Below, one piece after another: positions 34,401 through 44,289 of a DNA stretch of 64,000 nt; within the stretch, counting starts at the first letter, position 1; the number at the start of each line of letters is the position of its first letter. The notes beneath the pieces were generated by a model. The model was not told the DNA's origin and did no database searches. It saw nothing but the letters and a program-made list of their open reading frames with translations. The position numbers were made by a program, and so were the translations under genes. The DNA comes from Ovis canadensis. Lineage: Eukaryota; Chordata; Mammalia; Artiodactyla; Bovidae. The DNA lies in assembly GCF_042477335.2 (NCBI RefSeq), contig NC_091262.1:72588001-72652000 (forward strand), written 5' to 3'.

Positions 34401-35266
34401 ACAGTTGGACTATAAAGAAAGCTGAACACCAAAGAATTGATGCTTTGGAACTGTGGTGTTGAAGAAGATTCTTGAGAGTCCCTTGGACTGCAAGGAGATC
34501 CAACCAGTCCATTCTAAAGGATATCAGTCCTTGGGTGTTCATTGGAAGGACTGATGCTAAAGCTGAAGTTCCAATACTTTGGCCACCTCATGTGGAGGGT
34601 TGACTGACTGGAAGGGGCCCTGATGCTGGGAGGGATTGGGGGCAGAAGGAGAAGGGGACGACAGAGGATGAAGATGCCTGGATGGCATCACTGACTTGAT
34701 GGACATGAGTTTGAGTAAACATATGGAGTTGGTGATGGACAGGGAGGCCTGGCGTGCTGCAATTCATGGGGTCACAAAGAGTCGGACACGACTGAGAGAC
34801 TGAACTGAATTGAACTGATGGGACTGGATGCCATGATCTTAGTTTTTTGAATGTTGAGCTTTAAGCCAACTTTTTCACTCTCCTCTTTCACTTTCATCAA
34901 GAGGCTCCTAGTCTTCACTTTATGCCATAAGGGTGTTGTCATCGGCATATCTGAGGTTATTGAGATTTCTCCTGGCAATCTTGATTCCAGCTTGTGCTCC
35001 TTCCAGCCCAGCGTTTCTCATGATGTGCTCTGCATAGAAGTTAAATAAGCAGGGTGACAATATACAGCCTTGATGTGCTCCTTTTCCTATTTGGAACCAG
35101 TCTGTTGTTCCATGTCCAGTTCTAACTGTTGCTTCCTGACCTGCATATAGGTTTCTCAAGAGGCAAGTCAGGTGGTCTGGTATTCCCATCTCTTTCAGAA
35201 TTTCCAGTTTATTGTGATCCACACAGTCAAAGGCTTTGGCATAGTCAATAAAGCAGAAATAGATTG
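31496..35266 (-). mobile_element. BovB LINE (outer copy), split by a sense BovB
   Basis: The reverse BovB 3' end occupies 31496-32145 and resumes at 34825-35266. Joined in the plus direction, the two arms are continuous in the BovB consensus (gaggtgatgggac / tggatgccatgatctta). The intervening 2.67 kb is a second BovB in the opposite orientation. The outer arms end inside the RT region (gtcaataaagcagaaatag). Not coding. Confidence 0.93.
32146..34815 (+). mobile_element. BovB LINE (inner copy) with endonuclease/RT remnants
   Basis: This is a 5'-truncated RTE-type element about 2.67 kb long. It begins within the endonuclease-coding part (cagatgaccattatatctac) and ends at the (actga)n terminus. 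The RT coding remnant includes the catalytic YADD at 34031-34042 in a 180-codon open stretch (33920-34462). It is dead: several frameshifts and stops are present, and a deletion at about 33685-33697 removes the segment before 'gagcattccagaag'. Nine-base direct repeats tgatgggac at 32137-32145 and 34816-34824 bound it. BovB is known to have reached ruminants by horizontal transfer. Confidence 0.93.
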
Positions 35267-35327
35267 GCTAAGGCCAAATAACAGCAACAACAATAAACAT
35301 AAAAATAATTAGAATTGATTAAGCACT

Positions 35328-35465
35328 TTCTGGAGAAGGAAATGGCAACCCACTCCAGTATTTTTGCCTGGAAAATCCCATGGGCAGAGGAGCCTGGCGG
35401 GCTACAGTCCCTAGGGTCACAAAGTGTCGGACACGACTGAACGACTTCACCACCACCACCAGCAG
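35328..35465 (+). mobile_element. Partial Bov-A-type SINE
   Basis: It consists of ctggagaaggaaatggcaac ... gtcggacacgactgaacgac, followed by a (cac/agc)n triplet run. Confidence 0.88.
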
Positions 35466-35469
35466 CAAG

Positions 35470-36240
35470 CAGTTGTTACGTGCTAAGCACTGTTCTGCGT
35501 TATATGTAGTAACGCATTTCATCCTCATTACAAGTCTGTCGGCGGTTCCTGGCATCATCCCTGTTTTACAGAAGAAGAATCTGAGGCACTGAGAGGTCAG
35601 GAGGCATGTCACCCGGCTGAGCTGTGGGTGAGCAGGTCTCAGGGCCAGCTGCCCTGTGTTCCCCACCACCACAGGGACTGCCTCCTGTCCCTTTTGGGCT
35701 ATTGTCCTCCCTCTGACTTTTTTTTTTTTTTACTCATTTACATTTCTTTCCAGGTCTCAGTAGATTTCAAAACATCTGCTTTTTTGGCAATTGTCCCAGA
35801 CAGCCCTTCTCAGTTTATAAACCCAGACCTTCACAGTTCATAAAGCACACGGACGTCAGTGACCTCATCAGGTCTCTAGAAGTGAGGCTACTCTACCCCT
35901 GAGGTGGCTCCCTTTTGGCCCAGGGGTAGGATGTGGAAAAGCAGAGATATGGAAACAGTTACTGTTGGAGGTTTGGAGGTGCTGCAAAAGTCCTGTGCCC
36001 TCCACCTCAGGGTGAGGGTGCTGAGCAGCTCCCTGATGCCGACTGGCCAGCCTCTCCTCTGAGAGAATCTTCAGTGGCCCCTACCAGGGGAAAACCAGGT
36101 GCACCCAGGCACAGGAAGTGTGCCTTCTCGCCAGATGACCTCCAGGCTGCACAAGGTGACCCCTGCCTGCTAGACAGAAATCAGTCTGATCCTATTGCTC
36201 CTCTATTGTTGGAACCACACAAGTCACCTGGTCAATGCCA
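35470..36240. other. Intergenic with MIR-like piece and poly(T)
   Basis: A MIR-like piece (about 35500-35640; ttttacagaagaagaatctg ...) and a 12-base T run near 35720 are visible. An open frame from 35933 runs into the minisatellite next door and has no domain. Confidence 0.45.
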
Positions 36241-36412
36241 GCAACAGCTCACGGAGGTTCACACCAGCTCACTGATGCTCACACCAGCTCACAGAGGGTC
36301 ACACCAGCTCATGGATGTTCACATCAGTTCACGGAGGCTCACACTGGCTAACTGAGGTTCACACCAGCTCATGGAGGTTCACACCAGCTCACAGAGGTTC
36401 ACACCAGCCCAA
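36241..36412. repeat. 20-base minisatellite, about 8.5 copies
   Basis: The unit is acaccagctcacagaggttc with frequent changes. It stays in perfect 20-base register from 36241 to 36412. The left copies are more diverged than the last three. The unit length is not a multiple of three, so the open frames that cross it cycle through three readings of the unit. This is a repeat, not a coding signal. Confidence 0.93.
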
Positions 36413-36611
36413 GGTCGAGCTTCATCCCCTGATGTGCCCACTGGGTACATCATTTCAGACCTCTGGGCCCAGAACTGGTCTAGGAAAAAAGGAGATTTCA
36501 AACAGCTCCATGTGGATTCTTATTAATCTACTCTCAAATTGTGAGTGCAGAGCAGAGGTAAGAGACACGTGAGAGAGCCAAGAAGACATTTTTTGGATGA
36601 ATTTAAATCGT

Positions 36612-36823
36612 GTCTGGTTTTCCTGGTGGCTTGGCGGTAAAGAATCCGCCTGCCAGTACAGGAGAGGTGGGTTTGATCCCTGGGTCAGGAAGATCCCCTG
36701 GAGGAGGGCACGAACAACCCACTCCAGTATTCTTGCTTGGAGAATCCCATGGACAGAGGAGCCTGGTGGGCTACAGTTCATGGAGTTGAAAAGAATCGGA
36801 CATGACTGAAGGGACTTAGCATG
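36612..36823 (+). mobile_element. Bov-tA SINE
   Basis: It starts ggttttcctggtggcttggc and ends gaatcggacatgactgaagg. Confidence 0.92.
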
Positions 36824-36829
36824 CAAACT

Positions 36830-37676
36830 GTATCACATGCTACATATGAATCCTAGGTTTTCTGTTCTTGCTGTGTCCTTTTGTTGTAAAGACACTGGGA
36901 ACTGATCATTTCTGGTAGCATTTATTTATGGCTTTCCTACGAGGCAGATAGAAGTGGCTAGTAAATATTCTAATTTTTCTCAAGTGGACACTAAAGTTCC
37001 CTTTGTACGGTCACTCAGTCGTGGATTGGCTGAAAGGGATGCTTGGTGCTGAAACCACCAGACGCATCCTCCTGGTGTAGCTCTTTGCTTTTCCTGTGTC
37101 TCTGAGGTCTGTTTTTGGTCTCCTTCAAAGCAGCTATGATGAGTTCTTTCTGAAGGCCATCTGTTCTGCCTGTTCTGTTAGAAATGTGCCTGCTTGTGGT
37201 TATCCACCTATTTCTTCCTATCTAGGTTATATGGAAAAATTGGTACTAGAACTGAAAGGAGGAGATCGGAAAGTTCTGGAGCAAAAAATAGAAACTGTAC
37301 CAAGAGCTGGGAGGGCTGTTCAGGACAATCGGTCACACATAATTCTAGGGTGCGGCATGAGTCCAAGAGAGTGTGGTAAGAGGTTCAAAGGAAACGCTCA
37401 ACAGCATGGGCTCAGGCCTTCGTTACAAAGCTGGTGATGCAACTGGAGGGCTCCACTGGCTTGTGAGATAAACAGGGCAGAAAACCACCATATAATGAAA
37501 ACAACTGTGAATAGAGGCACAGCAGAAGGGAAAGTGGCAGGAGAAAAAGGAGACAGACAGAATGGTGTCTCTCGTGGTCTGACAGCCAACGATTTCCACC
37601 ACGCTGATAATCTTGGCTCTGGTTATCACTTCCCTTCCAGGTTCTAAATAAATGGTTAAAAGGCCTTGAATTCTTT
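36830..37676. other. Intergenic, open frame of unknown nature
   Basis: A 113-codon plus-strand frame (37096-37437) has no recognisable domain or splice structure. The segment 37225-37300 (ttatatggaaaaattggtac ... gaactgaaaggaggagatc) has the feel of an old repeat, but I cannot name it. Confidence 0.35.
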
Positions 37677-37677
37677 A

Positions 37678-37960
37678 AGCACTTCCCTGGAAGCTCAGTT
37701 GGTAAAGAATCTGCCTGCAAGGCAGGAGACCCCAGTTCGATTCCTGGGTAGGGTAGATACCCTGGAGAAGGGATAGGCTACCTACTCCAATATTCTTGAG
37801 ATTCCCTGGTGGCTCAGATGGTACAGAATCCACCTGCAATGCATGGGATCTGGGTTGGATCCCTGGGTTGGGAAGACCCCATGGAGGAGAGCATGGCAAC
37901 CTAATCCAGTATGCTTGCCAGGAGAACCTCCATGGACAGAAGGGCCTGGTGGGCTACAGT
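37678..37960 (+). mobile_element. Two Bov-tA SINEs head to tail
   Basis: The first unit (37678-37796) is truncated after 'ccaatattcttgag'. A second, full unit starts at once (attccctggtggctcagatg) and ends in the tail gcctggtgggctacag. The segments taaataaatggttaaaaggc (left) and taaataaatgtttaaaagat (right) flank the pair and look like a diverged target duplication that includes cttgaattctt. Confidence 0.88.
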
Positions 37961-38209
37961 TTTAAATAAATGTTTAAAAGATCTTGAATTCTTCTCTGAG
38001 AATGCAGGATGACTAGGAATTGTATTTGCCAACCTGGTCAGGTTTGGCATCTATAACTTTATGCCTTGAGGTGATGAGGTCTTTGGCAAGAAGACATCCA
38101 TGGGGATCCAGGGAGGGGTTGGTATGGATTGCTCTAGCTCTAGAGGAAAGAAACAAAGAGGTAAATCTGACACCAGCCTTATCAAGAAGACTAGCCCTGA
38201 TGCTCTGTA

Positions 38210-38405
38210 TATGTGCTTAGTTGTGTCAGACTCTGACTCCACGGACTGTAGCCCACCAGGCACCTCTGTCCACAGGATTCTCCATGATGAGAATATTGGA
38301 GTGGGTAGCCATTCCATTCTCCAGGGGATCTTTCTGACCCAGGGATTGAACCTGGTCTCCTGCATTGCAAGCAGATTCTTCACTGTCTAAGCCACCAGGG
38401 AAGCT
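38210..38405 (-). mobile_element. Bov-tA SINE
   Basis: It runs gtgcttagttgtgtcagact ... tgcattgcaagcagattctt ... taagccaccagggaagct. Confidence 0.88.
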
Positions 38406-39194
38406 CAACCTCAATGCTTTATCAAGCACAGTTCAGATCTTCTAGAAGAACCCCTTCTTCAGCGTTTGCATGGCTGGACACCACTCAGAGCTATTAATAC
38501 CTGGGTCGGAGATTCTCCAACTCTGTCATCAGACTCCCCCAAGCTGAAGAGGAGAGTGGACGTGGTTCTCTGGGGTCTGAGCAGGTGGACTCCTTTGAAA
38601 ACTTGGCAAACTTTACCTTTTGCTCCATAATACATGTGTTTGTTTTGACATGAAAACAATGCTTTAATCAGTTACTATTGAGTAAATGGAGGGGCTAGTT
38701 ATCTCAAGACTGGTTTTGGACTCGGCGCGCACTGTGGCCACAAGCCAAGCTCACTGGTTTTCCTGTTAAGGTGCTCTCTCTCTCTCTCCTCCCACCCCTC
38801 TTTCCAGAGAAGAGGTTACTCTCTTGGTTACTATCATGGAGAATTGCTGGATAAAAGTGGGGTGCGGTAGCAGTTTTCCTGAATTCCTGGGTTTGAATTT
38901 TCTCCCAAAGATATTCTTGACTGTGAAACTGTCCTCATTAAAATCCCAGTACAACTTTTGTCTACTTGGTGCAAACAAGTGGGGTACACACGCCCACCTC
39001 CAACCTCGGGGCTGTGATGCGGTCCCTCCTGCTGACCTTCCCCTCCTGTGCTCCGAAACAGCTTGTTGAAGCTCCAGCATCTCAGTGTGCTCTCACCCTG
39101 TCTGCTTGGTCTTAGTGGTCAAGGTCACCCACTACTTCCCTGAGACACCTGAGTTGATGAGATAGGCTCCGTCTCACTTTCTGTCCTCTTTCTT

Positions 39195-39610
39195 CCTTTT
39201 ATTAAAATTGAAGTATGGTGGCTCAGGGGGTAAGGAATCTGCCTGCAGTGCAGGAGACCTGGGTTCGATCCCTGGGTCAGGAATACCCACTGGAGAAGCA
39301 CATGGTGACCCACTTCAATATTCTTGCCTGGAAAATCCCATGGATAGAGAAGTCTGGTGGGCTACAGTTGCAAGGAGTCGAACGTGACTGGGCTACTAAC
39401 ACTTTATTTTCCATAGGCAATTTAAAATGTTGTGCTTATTTCTGCTATACAGTAAAGCAATTCAGTTGTGTGTGTATATATATAATGTATATATATATGT
39501 ATATATATGTATATATAAATGTGTATATATATATAGATACACACACATTCTTTCTAATATTTTTCCATTATTGTTTATTGTAGGATAGTGAACACAGTTT
39601 ATTCTTGTTT
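39195..39610 (-). mobile_element. L1 3'-end fragment with (TA)n, split by a SINE
   Basis: Left of the SINE is cttttattaaaattgaagta. Right of it is ttccataggcaatttaaaat ... ctgctatacagtaaagcaat, followed by an impure TA/TG microsatellite (39469-39546). This order is that of the reverse 3' UTR of ruminant L1s. Confidence 0.7.
39213..39398 (+). mobile_element. Bov-tA SINE nested in L1 3' UTR
   Basis: The segment ggtggctcagggggtaagga ... ggttcgatccctgggtcagg ... gtcgaacgtgactgggc contains both the tRNA-like head and the tail. Confidence 0.9.
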
Positions 39611-40364
39611 TCCCTGACTCCACTGTGTTCTCCCTCCTCCTTCTCTCCAGTTATGTCCACTATTCCCTTTGGAACCTTGAATACCATCCCTCTGGGCCTT
39701 GTTCCTTCAGCTTTCCTATCTCTTGTTTGTTTCACTTTTGCATCTGTATTTGCCCACGTGTTTTGTTTCATTAAAGAAACATCTGTTTCAAGCTGCCATG
39801 TGAAGAATACAAACCCTGATGGCAAGCCTAGTAGGAGGCCCCTTGCACAGCACGAGACCTTACCTCTGTCATCCACCTGAGTGACAGCTTTATAAAGTAG
39901 CACGTGTTAATTCACTCATTTCATTTTTGAACAGCTCCTGAGGGCCCACCGTGTCTTACTTTCTGGAGCTACAGAAATCAGCAATAGAGATGTCTTTCCT
40001 ACCCAGGTGGAGCTTAGAGTCTACAGGGAGACAGATTAGAAAAAACTGATCAATACATGATCATAAGCCACTGTGATAAGTGCAATGAAAGAAAATAATG
40101 TAATGTAATGTAAGTGGAATGTTCTAAGGGTTTAATAGGATGTAATTCAGATTTTGAGGGGCTCGCCAAAGACATTCTTTGTAATAAAACAGATTCTACC
40201 TGGGCCAGTTGGAAATCCCAACTCTAATGTAAACCATGATAATATAATGAACAAGGGCAAAATTATCTCACTAAACGCGAATTTTATGATTATGAGCTAT
40301 TTTAATACGATTTCTATGTATCCACCAGTTGTAGGAGTGTGTATCTGAAGAGTTGTTAAAGACT

Positions 40365-40718
40365 TTTTAAAAACTTAATTGGTTAGTTTCGGCTATGCTG
40401 GATCTCCACTGCTGCTCAGGCTTGTTCTCCAGTTGGGGTAAGCAAGGGCTACTCTCTAGCTGCAGCGCCCAGCCTTCTCCTTGCTTTGGATTCTCTTGTG
40501 CAGAGCATGGGATCTAGGTGCATGGGTTTCAGTAATTGTGGTCCATGGGCTCAGTGGTTGCAGTTTCCGGACTCTAGAGCATGAGGTCAGTAGTCTGCCC
40601 GTGTACTAACGGGCAGAGTTGCTTTGAGGCATGTGGGATCTTCTTGCACCAGGGATCTAACCCGTGTCTCCTGCATTGGCAAACAGATTCTTTATCACTG
40701 ATCCACCAGGGAAGCCCA
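40365..40718 (-). mobile_element. CHR-type SINE, long form
   Basis: It is a reverse element with gctgcagcgcccagc, catgtgggatcttcttgcac, tgcattggcaaacagattct and the end ccaccagggaagccc. At about 350 bases it is longer than the other CHR units here. Confidence 0.75.
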
Positions 40719-40991
40719 ACTGTTGCTAAAGATTTATAATCACTGTGGTCATAGTTCTTTAAGTGATTAGTATACATTCAAAATTTGGGGAATGTATAGA
40801 TAGTATGATTGGAATGATTATAAGTAGTTACATTAAATGTTGTAAGAATAACACTGAATTAACTGTACCTCAATTCTTAGTTGTATGTCAACCGTATTTA
40901 ACATGCAATTTGGGTGCATTTGTATCTTGGAATAAAATGAAGAGATATTAGACTTGCTGTAGGTATATTTCCCATACCCTGCCAGGACCAA

Positions 40992-41130
40992 AGTGAAAGT
41001 CGCTCAGTCGTGTCCGATTCTTTGTGACCCCATAGACTGTACAGTCCATGGAATTCTCCAGGCTAGAATACTGGAATGGGTAAGCCTTTCCCTTCTCCAG
41101 GGGATCTTCCCAACCCAGGGATTGAACCTT
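40992..41130 (-). mobile_element. Bov-tA SINE (truncated)
   Basis: It is the reverse tail part (gtgaaagtcgctcagtcgtg ... cccaacccagggattgaacc). The tRNA-like head is mostly missing after about 41130. Confidence 0.88.
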
Positions 41131-41257
41131 CTGGCAGAAGGCAGAAACCCAAGTCTCATCCTAGATGCCTGGCTCTCCCCACTGTTAGCTTGTCAAGTCT
41201 TTGCAATTCTCAATGCTCTTTCTAGTTTATCGTCTCCTTTACATTCTTGCTATTTTA

Positions 41258-42439
41258 TTTTATTTTTTTTCCAGTGCTACTTTTATTTTCCGAAGGTAGA
41301 CTGTTCAACCTAATGACAATCCAGGCTGAACCTTGCAATGTACAAGCAAGTCACAGTTCACTTCAAACCAAAACAAATGCTCGATCTTCTGTTTCTGCCA
41401 AAATCATATGAAAATATTTGTAAAAATTAACTAGGATTTATCTGTGGCCAGTGAAGGACCCACAGAACGTTGTCTTACAGCATTCTGTGCAAAGTCTTTG
41501 TTTGTTTCTTCTTTGCTTTCGGATTCCTCTCCTGAAACATCTTCTAAATCAGCCTCTTGTTCTTCCTCCACTTTTTTCAAAGGTTGGGAAGATTCTGGTA
41601 GTAATTTTCTGGAAGGGTATGGCTGGGGTCTGCGCCTTTTTGAAGGACACAGGCAATCTGCCACAAATATCATGAAAAGTCCTAATAATAGGCCTGAAAG
41701 CAGAGTTGCTACAGCAAACACTGTATATGATCCCCAAATCGGTAATCCAAGGTCTTCAATAAAATAGTTATGGCAAGTCCTGATCCACATAGAGAGCTGA
41801 AAGAGTGCTGACATACTACTCATCAAAATAGAACCTGGACCAAACCATGATGAAACGGGTTCAATACTTTTCCACTCTTTGTCACTTATAAAGTTTATGA
41901 AGTCCTTCTTAGTTCTTGGACCCTGATATCGCCTAAATTCACCATCTTTACAGTGATAAGTAGTAGGAGGAGCAGTTATGATAAACCATCCACTTAGTCC
42001 TGGCTGCTCTGTCTCATCAACTTTTGCAACATTAACCTCAAGATCTTCTCCCCATTCAGCAAAACTTTCCCATTCTGGTTGAAGATTCTGACAAGCAGGA
42101 CACCATGGAGCATAAAATTCTATCATCCACTCTCCTTCCAGCAACTCTCTCCAGTTCTCGTCCGTGATGATGCGCACTTCGCTCCGCCTCCCGTGGGCCC
42201 AGGGAGCTCCCCAAAGCAACAGTGGCAGCACTGCCACCGGGATCCGGAGACTCCCGGAGGGCGCCATGTCGGCCGCTTGCCCACCCACAGCAAGCGCGGC
42301 GGCCCCCACCTCCGCGCAGCAGCTCCTCACTTCCGCTGATCAGTTTGTGCGCATGAGCGCAGCAGGGCTTGCGCGCGCGCCTTGAGGACACGAAATGGGC
42401 ACGACGAACCTGGGTCCTAGTGGATTGGTTGAGGAAAGT
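41258..42439 (-). mobile_element. Processed (retro)copy of TMX1 mRNA with target-site duplications
   Basis: Boundaries are set by perfect 15-base direct repeats attcttgctatttta at 41243-41257 and 42440-42454. In the gene's sense, the 5' end sits at 42439 after a TT/AAAA motif, the L1 endonuclease preference. The 5' UTR is 42268-42439 (GC- and CpG-rich), the coding part 41431-42267, and the 3' UTR 41271-41430. An AATAAA signal lies at 41287-41282, and an A-rich tail at 41270-41258 directly abuts the repeat. There are no introns, while the parental gene has several (established for mammals). All hallmarks of L1-mediated retroposition are present. Confidence 0.95.
41431..42267 (-). CDS. TMX1 retrocopy: TMX1-like protein, intact open frame of a retrocopy
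   Basis: This 278-codon frame matches TMX1, an ER-membrane thioredoxin-family oxidoreductase, over its whole length. The start chosen is MAPSGS at 42267; an in-frame ATG 21 codons upstream (42330) lies in the former 5' UTR. Residues 1-26 form a signal peptide. A thioredoxin domain follows with the WCPAC centre (C56, C59) and the cis-proline P101. The transmembrane helix is at about 181-203 (FAVATLLSGLLLGLFMIF), followed by CLCPSKRRRP and an acidic tail ending ATDKS. Compared with the TMX1 proteins I remember, notable changes are W94 for Arg (a CGG to TGG, CpG-type change), P100 for Leu next to the cis-proline, T103 for Ile and E85 for Val. No stop or frameshift occurs in 837 bases. Whether it is transcribed cannot be told from sequence; the flanks supply no obvious promoter. 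It may be a young pseudogene. Confidence 0.9.
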   Translation of the reverse strand: MAPSGSLRIPVAVLPLLLWGAPWAHGRRSEVRIITDENWRELLEGEWMIEFYAPWCPACQNLQPEWESFAEWGEDLEVNVAKVDETEQPGLSGWFIITAPPTTYHCKDGEFRRYQGPRTKKDFINFISDKEWKSIEPVSSWFGPGSILMSSMSALFQLSMWIRTCHNYFIEDLGLPIWGSYTVFAVATLLSGLLLGLFMIFVADCLCPSKRRRPQPYPSRKLLPESSQPLKKVEEEQEADLEDVSGEESESKEETNKDFAQNAVRQRSVGPSLATDKS

Positions 42440-42754
42440 ATTCTTGCTATTTTAATCTCTCACCAAGTTTCATGTGGATGGTGACATAAGTTTTCCACTA
42501 GAGATCACAGATCAACACAGGAACTCCTCTTAGGCAGTCTGGAGTTCAAGTCTCAGCTCGAAACACTAACAAACTCAGTTATCTTGTTGACTTTTGAAAT
42601 GTCCCCAGACCTCATTTTTCAACTTGGGACAAATAATATGACAATAATATAATATGTACCTCTTAGGGCTGTGTGAAGATTAACCAAGAGATCAGGCAGG
42701 TAAAATATCTAGCAGGGAGCAAATTGTCAACTCTTAACCCATGACATGCATTGT

Positions 42755-43212
42755 CAAAGCTATGGTTTTTTCCAGTAGTCATGTACGCTTGTGAGAGTTG
42801 GACCATAAAGAAAGCTGAGCACCAAAAAAATTGGTGCTTTCAAATTGTGGTGCTGGAGAAGACTCTTGAGAGTCCCTCGGACAGCAAGATCAAACCAGTC
42901 AATCCTAAAGGAAATAAACCCTGAATATTCATTGGAAGGACTGATGCTGGAGCTGAAACTCCAATATTTTGGCCACCTGATATGAAGAGCTGACTCATTG
43001 GAAAAGACCCAGTTGGAAAAGATGATGGGTAACATTGAAGGCAAAAGGAGAAGGGGGTGGCACAGGATGAGATGGTTAGACAGTGTCACTGACTCAGTGC
43101 ATGTGAATTTGAGCAAACTCTAGGAGATAGTGAAGGACAGGGAAGCCTGGTATGCTGCAGTCCATGGTGTCACAAAGAGTCAGACATGACTTAGCGACTG
43201 AGCAATAAAAAA
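42755..43212 (+). mobile_element. BovB LINE 3'-end fragment
   Basis: It runs from tgtcaaagctatggtttttt through gagttggaccataaagaaag to gtcagacatgacttagcgac. It is 5'-truncated. Confidence 0.9.
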
Positions 43213-43214
43213 AC

Positions 43215-44045
43215 ACACGGTAACTATGGTGGTTGTAGCTCCCTGCCTGCCACTTAGCCCTCCTTTCAATCCACCCCCCACCCTGAGGCCAGAGATCTTT
43301 CTAAAATGAGTACTGCTCATTTACCACCACTACCGGCACCTCCACCACTTGGTATCTCCAATAATTTCATTTCATCAAAAGAGTCAAGTCTAAAAGTCTT
43401 AGCATCAGCAGCTTCGTTGGCAAGATTTCTGGTTCTGACCATGATGGTCGGAACTGGAATTCTGTTTACCTTTCTGCCCATAACAAAAGCATGATAAACA
43501 TTTATTTAGGGGGAAAAAAGCAACTAATCACTGCAGGGTTACAATTCTTATAACCCTAACAGATGGGAGGCATACGATATGGGTCCACACTCACTCCAGT
43601 TTTCTCCCTAAGGCTATTTTCTAAATTATTATGCAGCAAAATAGAGCCCTAGGAGAGAAGGTTTCACTCCGTGGAGAATACAGAAGTTTGGATTAAGGAT
43701 TTTCAAGGTAACTGGGACTTTTGGCTCAGAGTTAATATGGTATGAATTCACACAAAAATGTAGAAACTTTGAACTTGAATAAATCCATTTCCCCTCATCT
43801 TCATTCAAATCACATTTATAGTCATTGTGATGTAGTCATTTTATGTCTTTTGTTATATTCTACCTACATTTAACCCCCACAAGAAAATGTTAGAATTTTA
43901 GCTTTAAATAAGCAGAGACATTTTGAAGAAATTAAAAGGAAGAAATAAGTTTTTATGCTACGCATTGATTTACAAGTTTAGAAGATTTGTTCCTAAGGAT
44001 CTGATTTCCCTCAGGTATCACCCTGGAGAATTTCCTGTAGTTTCT
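43215..44045. other. Intergenic, nothing assigned
   Basis: There is no recognisable repeat or exon. A 62-codon frame at 43306-43494 has no domain. Confidence 0.4.
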
Positions 44046-44046
44046 G

Positions 44047-44258
44047 GTAGGACTTCCCTGGTGGCTCAGACGGTAATGCGTCTGTCTACAATGCAGAAGA
44101 CCCTGGTTCGATCCCTGGGTTGGAAAGATCCCCTGGAGAAGGAAATGGCAATCCACTCCAGGACTATTGCCTGGGAAATCCCATGGACAGAGGAGCTTGG
44201 TAGGCTACAGTCCATGGGGTCACAAAGAGTCAGACACAACTGAGCGACTTCATTTCAC
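44047..44258 (+). mobile_element. Bov-tA SINE
   Basis: It runs gtaggacttccctggtggct ... ggttcgatccctgggttgga ... gtcagacacaactgagcgac. Confidence 0.92.
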
Positions 44259-44289
44259 TTCTGGTGGCAAAGAACTCTTTTAGTTTTTC

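Noticed and set aside
33243..34462. BovB reverse-transcriptase frames as a functional gene
   Set aside because: The copy is 5'-truncated with stops, frameshifts and a deletion; it is a dead LINE remnant.
31496..35266. Single BovB with a 5' inversion by twin priming
   Set aside because: Antisense sequence occurs on both sides of the sense copy and rejoins in consensus, with target-like repeats; nesting explains it better.
35933..36572. Overlapping frames of 140 and 85 codons through the 20-base minisatellite
   Set aside because: The repetitive peptide comes from the minisatellite; there is no coding evidence on either side.
37096..37437. 113-codon plus-strand frame
   Set aside because: No domain, signal peptide or splice context is seen; part resembles an old repeat. 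Kept only as an unassigned stretch.
42056..42391. 111-codon minus-strand and 86-codon plus-strand frames over the TMX1 5' region
   Set aside because: They are alternative-frame shadows of the TMX1 retrocopy.
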